From NCBI GenBank assembly GCA_964017145.1, contig OZ024849.1, positions 434,001 to 498,000 on the forward strand: 64,000 nt of DNA, read 5' to 3'. The notes under the pieces are model-generated. The model searched no databases. It was given only the letters and a program-made list of their open reading frames with translations, and was not told the DNA's origin. This DNA comes from Agrocybe praecox. Taxonomy: Eukaryota; Basidiomycota; Agaricomycetes; Agaricales; Agrocybaceae. The position numbers and the translations under genes are program-made. Each line of letters starts with the position of its first letter. The first letter of the stretch is position 1. Positions 56,201 through 64,000 of this stretch are shown here, piece by piece.

Positions 56201-58917
56201 TGCCGATAGATCGATAGGACAGATCATCCGACATGCAGCCACGTTGAATTTCGATTCGACCGGAGGAGAATGTAGCTATGGGGTATATCGGTAGTCTGCG
56301 AAGTTGGTCGGATTGTGCTTGATGAAGGGGGCCGTACCTCGAGTACGATGTCGGAAGATAGAGGGCCATATGCCTCGTGATTGTGTTACATTCATCATGA
56401 GATAATTGGAGTTCCTGAAGAGATATATCGCCAGAGGATGACAGAAAATCCAGCAGCGTGTAAGCATCAATTATCAGCCTCACAAACCCGTGTGTCGTAA
56501 GAACATTTGAAGCCTGCTCACTGAGTTCAGGGTCAAGGAATGGGACACCAATCTTGGACAAGTGGTTGACAGAATTGGGGTGTTCTCCTCTAGATTTAAA
56601 CATGACTCTATCGGCCTTCTTCAGACCTTTCGTAGATGGCAGCAAATATAAGTTACTGATGCGCGGGAAGAGTTCACTGCGTTTGCTGTATGTATTCACC
56701 CATAACCAGAAAGTAGAAAGCCACTTCACGGCTTTGGGATCGCTGCGAACAAGTGAGAGGTCGAGGTTCAACCTGTTCGGATAGATGGTAAGGTAATCAA
56801 CGATGCGAGAAACAGACAGCATCTCGACATTGAGGTATTCTGGGCCATGCTTCATGAACTTTTGCGCAATGTGATACGGAAGCGATCCTAGTTCAATGAC
56901 ATTGTCATCGCACGATCCAAAAATCGCGCTTTCATCTCTCGTAAGCATCGTATATGTTCCCGAATTGCTGTGCTTGCCGAGAAGGGTGATAATTGCCCCA
57001 CTGCTCACAGAGATGAGAGGCAGACCGATGATGTTGCAAATATTGTCCGTGGACAAAAGGTATTCGAGTAGAATCGATAAATCATCCTTCGATGTATCTG
57101 TGAACGCATCCAGATGGGTCTTCAATTAATAGTGGTTAGCATCACGGAGGATCAACTTTAGACTGATAATCGTACCGATAGGGCTGTATGTGCTACTTCT
57201 GGCGTAAGAATACCAAATACTTTATCAGAGGAAGATTTGATCATGTTGAATATGTACGACGGCGGGCAGGTAAAGAATAGACCAAGACTGGTTAGAATAT
57301 CGAGCACGCGACGAGAAACAGTGGGTGCAGCTGTTATCAAAAGGTCGAGGGGCCTATATTCCACGGGAACGGAATCTTCTTGTTTAGAAGCACTTCGATA
57401 AACCGGCCATACAGGCGAGTTTGAATTAACAACAACTTTGAAAACATTTCCGGGTAACATTTGCCAATAAACGTGTTCACCAGCTGTGGCCACAGATCGT
57501 TGTTCTGGAGGCCAGGAGTTGAATATGTTTATGTTGTTTGTACTCGGGTCTCCTGCAGTAATCTCCAAAAGACGTTTCCAAGCCAGAGGAATATAATTTT
57601 CGAATAGAAGGCGATTCCATTGGATTAATATGCTATGAGATTTGGATCAGCTCACCCGCTTCGTAGAATGGGCAACATTAAATGCCCTCACCTGTCGGTG
57701 CTGCCAGGAACGACACCGATTTCCTTTGCGTTCCGAAGATTTTGTCTCGACTGCGTCAAGGCGAAAAGAGCATGGATATGTACAGGGAAACCAGTCGAAA
57801 TGGGAAGCGGCAGGTATGTAAAAAGTCTTCCTGACGTTTGAGCTGTCTGATCCATTGCTGCCGCGATCCCAATGCTTGGAAGTAACTTGTGTTCCTTGAG
57901 AACAATCGTTGGATCAACAGTAGAGTTTCGAGAAAGCAAATTAATGGCTTCCTCTTTGTCGAAAGGACACAGCATAACACGCCAAGTTCTCTGTTCGCGC
58001 ATGGAATGGATGAAAGTATGGACGATAGCCGAGTTACTAGGAGAGCGGTCGATAGAAAGGGTAGCTAGACATCTGGAAACGCCCTCCTCGCTGACATCAT
58101 GGATTTCAAGATGTTGAAGGCTTTGCAAGAAAAGCAACGTTACGCCGAGTTCTTCGCTGATGAATTTACGAAAGAGATATGCGATATCGTCAGGAGAGAT
58201 AACCCTCGAATTGATTGTACTGCTTGTGGTCCTTAATGGGCAGCGTATTATGGTCCCGTCGAACTTGTCGGAGATAACCTGTGCGAAGAACCTGAAAGGC
58301 ACCAATTGGTTCGGGCAATGGGAAGAGAGGGTTTCGAGTTCTGTTCGAATTCCTGTTGATCCGATGAATGCAGAAAGAGGGTCAAATATGGCTATTTGTT
58401 TCCCGGAAATGATTTGAGGACAGTCTGTAATCTGCAGGGAGTGAATAAACGCTCTCTTCGATGCCAACATGAACTAACATGGAAAACAGAACGAAATCCA
58501 ACGCCGTATTTGCCTATTTTCCTGTGAAAGGTGTGTAAGTGGACAGTAAGATCATTTTGAAGAGAACGCACGAGGAATCGTCGGTTTTGGAAGACTCAAA
58601 TGCGGATCGCAAGGAAATCCAATCTTCGTTCACAAAATGAGCGTCATTGAAGGCCAAGAGGGCCGGTCCTTGAGTCTCGGCTAAACCGGGGTGGTAAAGT
58701 GAGTTCTTGGGATGTGTTCGTCTATCCAAGACGAGTATCTAGACTATCTGTTAGCTGCGTATGTTGCGGAGGACTCCTCACGGACCTGTTTCAATGCCCC
58801 TGCATCGTCAGAATTCTGTAACAGCTCTCGTATAAGGCCGACCGAATAGGGGTAGTTTCCCAGAATCGAACGCAAAGCTGCGATGGTGCTGGTCCGTTGG
58901 CCGAATTCTTCAGCCAT
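50295..58917 (-). CDS. Giant sacsin-like protein: two HSP90-type ATPase regions and a C-terminal BTB domain
   Basis: About 2,700 residues in roughly a dozen exons, ATG 58917 to stop 50295-50297. Region 1 starts at once: FGQRTSTIAALRSILGNYPY and LIRELLQNSDDAGALKQ (Bergerat-type motif with Glu and Asn), FNDAHFVNEDWISL, then SSKIGKYGVGFRSVFHITDC assembled over two introns. These match the sacsin repeat seen in vertebrate sacsin and plant relatives. Region 2 (about 55043-54378) has TDKQFATEFFANAADAGATE, YNNSVFEDKDFIGI and IGQFGLGALTMFHFTEV. A very long exon (51326-54061) follows, and then the BTB part (TDVIFIADDHVEGSEPIAHR and AFLAACSEYFADAFSGDFEE) with a helical tail ending EERNPELIRRFNERATSG. 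Sacsins are HSP90/HSP70-linked chaperones of protein quality control; the BTB tail suggests a link to ubiquitination. Confidence 0.85.
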
Positions 58918-59662
58918 GATGTGGTAAAAAGAAGGAAGTGATCTGCTCCTTATCGATGAGTCTCCTCGTGCCCTGTGCTTATAATCAAACAGACGCCCAA
59001 GAACAAGTCACAGGTGACTTTTGGATTTCACCCTGGATGCCGCCGAATTGAAACCTGGGTTGCTTGTCTTTCGAATTGGGCATATATGAGAAGTAATTGA
59101 TGGCTTACTGAGTATTTCTTACACGCTATTAATACCCATGGACTGCCATGTAGCGGTGGGCAGGTGTCGAATAAGGCTTGATACACGGCCTTGGTCAAAT
59201 TTCAAGAACTCCGATTTTCTGGGCAGGACAAGAAACACATTTTTTGGTAATAAGGGCATACTTCCAAAGAAAATGTAAGAAGTTCAACAGAACCAATACC
59301 GAAATCATATTTTTGTTGACGATGAGCATTCAATTGAGAACGGTTTGAAGGTGAAGTCGCTAATATAACGGAGTTTAAAACTACGGCTGTAATGTGGTTG
59401 GAATGTTCAAATTAATTTCTAAGCAGTGTTTATGTAATTCAAAGCTCAAAATCATTGTTGATATTCTCGTGACTCATGGCACGTGAAAGTCGCGTCAATA
59501 AAGCCAAATAGGCGCGAAACAAGGGTAATTAAGCCGGCGCGATCAACGAACTGTCTTCTTTCACTTACCACCATCATCTCCGCCACACTGTTCCTCCTGC
59601 AGTAACTCCAGCTCAGGCTATAATCACATACTCCCCAAAACAACAACTTTTACTTCGTGAAC
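58918..59662. other. Divergent promoter region of the sacsin-like and histone H4 genes
   Basis: No gene is seen; the frame at 59452-59646 (minus) is antisense to the H4 leader. The region carries an SBF/E2F-like box and a CACGTG-type box (GGCACGTGAAA, about 59479) on the histone side. Confidence 0.55.
59511..59519 (+). promoter_or_regulatory. SBF/MBF- or E2F-like box upstream of histone H4
   Basis: GGCGCGAAA lies about 145 bp upstream of the H4 ATG. It fits the CGCGAAA type of cell-cycle box bound by fungal SBF/MBF factors and E2F-type sites in other eukaryotes, which would suit S-phase expression of a histone. The role is inferred from position only. Confidence 0.4.
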
Positions 59663-60150
<488 letters not shown>

Positions 60151-60582
60151 TTTTTCTTCTTGCTCGATGCTTCTGGTACGCTTCCTATCGATATTCATTT
60201 CATTTAGCCGTTGCTAATCTGCTGGAGGATTTAGCATCCATGCTATGTACATATGCCCGCATTTCATGTTCTCTTTTGTCTCATCATCTACTGTATTATG
60301 TGTATAACATCCGGTCAAAATATATCTTATGCTTATGGATCATAAACTATCCTGCTCCTTCAACCTTGCCTGTTCAAAATTACTTCCGCCGAGGCACAGC
60401 ACTGGTAACACATTCGTCGAGGGTGAGTAGAGCTGTTCCACGGCTTTCATGTGGATAGAGATGCAACAAGTTCTAGTTATCGTTCACGAAATATTTACAT
60501 ATAACCGAATAATGTGCTTGTCTGCAAGGGATACTTTGTTCTTATCATAGATAATGGACTGTACGACTACGATGTGGTCTGG
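60151..60582. other. Gap downstream of histone H4
   Basis: AT-rich, no supported gene. It may carry the H4 3' end. Confidence 0.5.
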
Positions 60583-62281
60583 CTAAGACTGGCAGTGATC
60601 AGAGCAATATGCATGCATGTCATGAAAGCCGACCTGCAGGTGGGCAGGATCGATCCGTAGGGAGGGGGCCAGTTCTGACTTCCAGCGAAAGTCGATGGAC
60701 CCCCAAAATTCAATGACTCGCTTTGGCGGGACCGAGTTGACCTGGTGACCAGAGAAATGCTTCTTGCTTTTGAGGGGTGGGAGTGTGCTCACTCCTTGAG
60801 GCATAGGGTCAAGCGGCGACACGGTTTTATTGACTGTTGACGGCAGTAAAGATAATCCACATTTTCTTTTGCCAGTAGTTCCGCCATTTTTAATCGACAA
60901 TAAGGATCCTTGGATACTGTCAACGAACATGAAGACAACATTGGTTAATGAGCATAGTTAGAATATCCTGAGGGAGTAAACACATATTTGAGCTAATCGT
61001 GATCTTATGCACTTCAAAGAATGAAGTAAATGAGTCCGATGGTGCAGGTGGTCCGGATAGTGGAAGAATATGCAGAATGACTAGAATGATACAAGCTCGA
61101 CGGGTCATTGTAATATTGGTGATAATGGCCCCTAATTTTCAACACCTGGTTTGCCGTATTACAAGAGCGGTGTGTGAGGCCAAGCTATCGAATCTAAATT
61201 TCGTCAAAGAAGAGGACGACGAAGAAATGGACAAGGCTGGGAAGACGTGGAAGTAGCTCATTCGTGGGACCCATCGAGTGCATAAGGAACGTAGCATTGG
61301 CGACACCAGGGCCCGGCAGGGCCTGCGTTTCCAGAACTTGAACGACCACTGCTCTAAGCGTGAGGCCGCAGACCCTAAAAGTGACTCTTTTGCGACCAGT
61401 ACATGCACTGCTAAACATAAGCCTCGATCACCTCATCCGTAGGATAATAAGCATTTCCGCGGCGATTCCGACCCACATATGTGATGAGATCGGCTTCTTT
61501 GCAGTTGTTGGAAAGGGATTTCGAGTTATACTGTAAACAATCTCTAAACTTCGGGCCTAGGCCGATTGGAGCTTGTTCGTGCATTCGTGTGGTGCTCATG
61601 GACGTCTTTGGAGGGTTTGTAGCGTCGAAGGATTCTCTCCTCCAACAATCATGATGTGGTGATCTCAAAGCCGCAAACAGGCTTTCAGCATGCATTGTCG
61701 ATGGGAGGACAGTAAAGAAACACAATGATGAACGTCAACTCTGGTAAAGCACATTTAAGTGGTGTTGGTTTATTGGGTGTCGCAATATAAAACTCTGCAA
61801 GGCATTTTTAATGTCTTCCATAGTAGGGGGATCCCCAAAATGGACAGTGCCAGAAAATTTACACTCCAGCAGCGTAGACTCCCCTGTAAATCCTGGATCG
61901 CGCAGACTTTGAGATATTGGTTTGTTTGAAAGCACTATAGGTTGAGTGCTCTTTATTTTTGTGAACATTTTGTCGGATAACTGATTCGCTCCTCCGGATA
62001 CAAGAGCTATGGTTGCTGAATCCTTCCGCTGGTTTATGACCCCTTGTTGGAAGTCGGCGACTACGCCAGAAGCAACATGTCATGATGGGCTTTTAGATGT
62101 TGCGATATATAACTATAGGTAGAAAACACCAATAGTGGGATGGACAGGAGAGAACTGGATGAAAGTGTGTAGGGCGAGTTGATACACCTGCGATCGAGGA
62201 AGAGAGCCTGGCCAGCATCACAAGTGTCCCGCAAAGATGGATGCAGAATTGAGACGTCTGGAGTGCTATAATGTAGCATGA
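60583..62281 (-). other. Unresolved coding patches on the minus strand
   Basis: Several minus-strand patches look coding but do not join into a credible gene. One is 62281 to about 62190 (DVSILHPSLRDTCDAGQALF). Another is about 62070-61735 (GVINQRKDSATIALVSGGAN, then HFGDPPTMEDIKNALQSFIL). A third is 61612-61411 (LITYVGRNRRGNAYYPTDEV). The fourth is 61108 to 60583, opening with a signal-peptide-like start (RRACIILVILHILPLSG). The first ATG lies only about 13 bp after the stop of the TFIIIC-type gene, too close for a normal promoter. It could be a decayed gene, or one or two genes with introns I failed to place. No family recognised. Confidence 0.35.
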
Positions 62282-62294
62282 TATCTATCGCTGT

Positions 62295-63037
62295 TTAGTC
62301 TGTGTCCATTTCATCGTCTTGCATAGTTAACATAGAATCCATATCTTCATCCAGAGTTTTTTCTTTTTCTTTTCCCTTCGCTTTTGCAGATTTGGCTGTC
62401 TTCCTCCCTTTGGAAGGGGCTGTTGCTTTTCGTGTCCGTGGAGCGCGAGGTACCGGACCAGCCATGCCTGTCATACGATCTATGTGGGACGCTCTATCGT
62501 CCGGAGGAGGTTGAAAAGCAGTATTGGCAGCATTTGCTGAAGCACTCTCATTTTCATTTGTTTTGGGCATCAAAGTGATTTCTTGAAATGCGATACGCTG
62601 CTCCGTGTTGGCTAGGTGCACAACGGACCGCTTGTTCCAGTCATGATGATCTTTTTAAAGATCATTAGTTTTCATTACTTCATCTATGCGGCGAAGATCC
62701 ACACCTTTGTCATCTGTGAAAAGCAACTCTGTACCGAGGAGCATATCGTGACGGCCCTTGAGAATTGTCCCTTGAAGCTGAATATACGGTGTAGAAGTGT
62801 CCAGACCCTATGGTTCAATATTTATATGCTGCAAAACGCGTAATGGCCATTTTCGCTTACAATCAATCTGTAGGAGGTCGAGCTTGGAACGAGGGTCGGT
62901 TCAACATTTCCCATGTCCAAGGTTACATAAAAAACCTCCTCTTCGCTTTCGTAGTCTTCGTCTGGTCCAAAAGATTCAACTTGTCGATAACCAGGGCATA
63001 ATGAAGAAGGCGCATTCATGTTCGTATTGAAAGGCAA
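62295..63037 (-). CDS. RNA polymerase III transcription factor TFIIIC subunit 6-type protein
   Basis: TFIIIC recognises the A and B boxes of tRNA genes. From ATG 63037: EDYESEEEVFYVTLDMGNVE, PTLVPSSTSYRLI, an intron, GLDTSTPYIQLQGTILKGRH and DMLLGTELLFTDDK, a second intron, then DHHDWNKRSVVHLANTEQRI. The order acidic start, VTLDxG, SYRLIGLDT-TPYxQLxGTIxKG and GTELLF matches the beta-sheet fold of the TFIIIC subunit 6 (GTF3C6/tau-type) family. The C-terminal third is Lys/Ala-rich, ends in an acidic tail, and stops at 62295-62297. About 200 residues. It shares a 185-bp divergent promoter with the methyltransferase gene to its right. Confidence 0.78.
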
Positions 63038-63222
63038 GACTGAATCAGACCGATGGATGGAGTTGGCTTGTCTAGTAGCCGGAACGGAATAAGTAAATTT
63101 CTTTGTTCTTGTTTGGTACCAACCTCCGACTTCCGTTGGGTACGCGCGCGCTTGTGAACTGATTTTTGCTTCGTTTCCTTACCATTTCTTCCTCCTTGGT
63201 TTGATAATGCTCATATCATAAA

Positions 63223-64000
63223 ATGAGTTTTCGGCAGTCTTTTGTTCGATTTTCCCAAAAGTCCAAGTCTAAATCTGCTTCATGGGCTTCTCGACAAATC
63301 CGCGACCCATACGTGAAAAAGCGTTTAGCTGATCCAGCCGCGTACAGAGCGAGGTCCGCGTTCAAACTCCTTGAAATCAACAAAGAGTCTAATGGATTCC
63401 TGGACTACCCTGACGTGCACTCTGTAGTTGACCTCGGTGCAGCTCCAGGTGGATGGAGTCAAGTCGTTGCCGAAAAGTTTGGGTGGAATGGGACGACGTC
63501 TTCCATAATGCCTTTGACGCGGTATAATTCTTGGGCACAGCAAGCTGAGGGTACCAAAGAACCCGAACAATTGGATGAAACCCACCTGGACAGAAAGATA
63601 AAGAAAAGGGAAAAATATGCCCGAAATAAAGTCGTTCATCAGGAATTGGACCACTTCGACCCTCTCAATATTGACGACGTGGAGGAAAATCTCAATCAAG
63701 CACAAGGACGTGGAACCATAATTGGAGTTGATCTGTTGAAAATAGAACCAATTCCTGGAGTTCGAACTATGCAAGCAGACTTCTTGTTGGAATCGACCAC
63801 TTCTCTGCTAAAGGACATTCTGCGTACCCCAGAAAATCCGGAAGGGAAGGCAGACGTTATTCTATCGGATATGGCAGCCAATGTATCCGGAAACAATATC
63901 CACGACATTCAATCCAGCCTAGAGATTTGCCAGGCAGTATTCGAATTTGCCAGGTGGCATCTGCGATCTGCTAATGACATTAAAAGGCGAAGAGGCGGCG
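63223..64000 (+). CDS. MRM2: FtsJ-type 2'-O-ribose rRNA methyltransferase, MRM2-like, cut by the right edge
   Basis: S-adenosylmethionine-dependent enzyme; the yeast relative methylates U in the mitochondrial large rRNA. ATG 63223 opens a Ser/Lys/Arg-rich presequence-like start (SFRQSFVRFSQKSKSKSASW). RDPYVKKRLADPAAYRARSA and FKLLEINKES follow (catalytic Lys), then VVDLGAAPGGWSQVVAEKFG (SAM loop), IIGVDLLKIEPIPGVRTMQA and VILSDMAANVSG (catalytic Asp). A hydrophilic insert of about 75 residues lies between the SAM loop and IIGVDLL, longer than in the bacterial enzyme. The frame stays open to the edge (RSANDIKRRRGG), so the final strand and the last Lys-Glu catalytic pair lie outside. Confidence 0.88.
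   Translation, partial: MSFRQSFVRFSQKSKSKSASWASRQIRDPYVKKRLADPAAYRARSAFKLLEINKESNGFLDYPDVHSVVDLGAAPGGWSQVVAEKFGWNGTTSSIMPLTRYNSWAQQAEGTKEPEQLDETHLDRKIKKREKYARNKVVHQELDHFDPLNIDDVEENLNQAQGRGTIIGVDLLKIEPIPGVRTMQADFLLESTTSLLKDILRTPENPEGKADVILSDMAANVSGNNIHDIQSSLEICQAVFEFARWHLRSANDIKRRRGG

Overview
The window looks like nuclear DNA of a mushroom-forming basidiomycete (Agaricomycete). Genes on both strands are broken by many short GT-AG introns of about 45-65 nt, intergenic gaps are short, and several families typical of that group are present: a DUF6534-type seven-helix protein, a second seven-helix receptor-like protein, a BTB/POZ protein, an F-box protein and a Crinkler-like NTPase-nuclease. No organism or accession can be named from the sequence alone.

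Layout. 1-1.7 kb: a CHK2/Rad53-type checkpoint kinase (FHA plus kinase), cut by the left edge. 2.1-7.0 kb: an accessory island. A three-finger C2H2 gene is broken by a 421-bp terminal-inverted-repeat element, and a 366-bp near-identical inverted copy without the element lies 3.4 kb away; the spacer holds only degenerate sequence. 7-10.4 kb: a small RING-like gene, an uncertain cyclin-like gene, SDH4 (complex II membrane anchor) and a tiny acidic-tailed gene. 11.5-16.1 kb: a seven-helix protein, a short-chain dehydrogenase and ARH1 (adrenodoxin reductase). 17-22 kb: a possible alpha-mannosidase fragment, a C2H2 protein and a PIN-domain protein. 22.8-25.8 kb: a Crinkler-like P-loop NTPase with a PD-(D/E)xK-like tail and a basic nuclear-localisation-like C-terminus. 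26.8-36.3 kb, all on the plus strand: a DUF6534-type protein, a GT1 glycosyltransferase, an NAPE-PLD-like metallo-beta-lactamase and a secreted six-hairpin glycosidase. 38.9-46 kb: F-box, SET and BTB genes. 46.8 kb: an intron-containing tRNA-Leu. 48-50 kb: a one-helix protein facing the proteasome beta-7 subunit. 50.3-58.9 kb: a very large sacsin-like protein with a BTB tail. 59.7-60.2 kb: histone H4. 60.6-62.3 kb: unresolved coding patches. 62.3-64 kb: a TFIIIC subunit-6-type gene diverging from an MRM2/FtsJ rRNA methyltransferase cut by the right edge.

The genes are mostly independent housekeeping or lineage-specific units and do not form one evident pathway. Two loose themes recur. One is mitochondria (SDH4, ARH1, MRM2, possibly the NAPE-PLD-like enzyme). 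The other is chaperone, ubiquitin and proteasome function (sacsin-BTB, BTB, F-box, RING-like, proteasome beta-7). The parts most worth a second look are the zinc-finger/transposon island, the sacsin-BTB giant, the Crinkler-like protein and the unresolved patch downstream of the TFIIIC gene. Splice sites were worked out by hand from reading frame and family motifs; exon edges should be treated as predictions.
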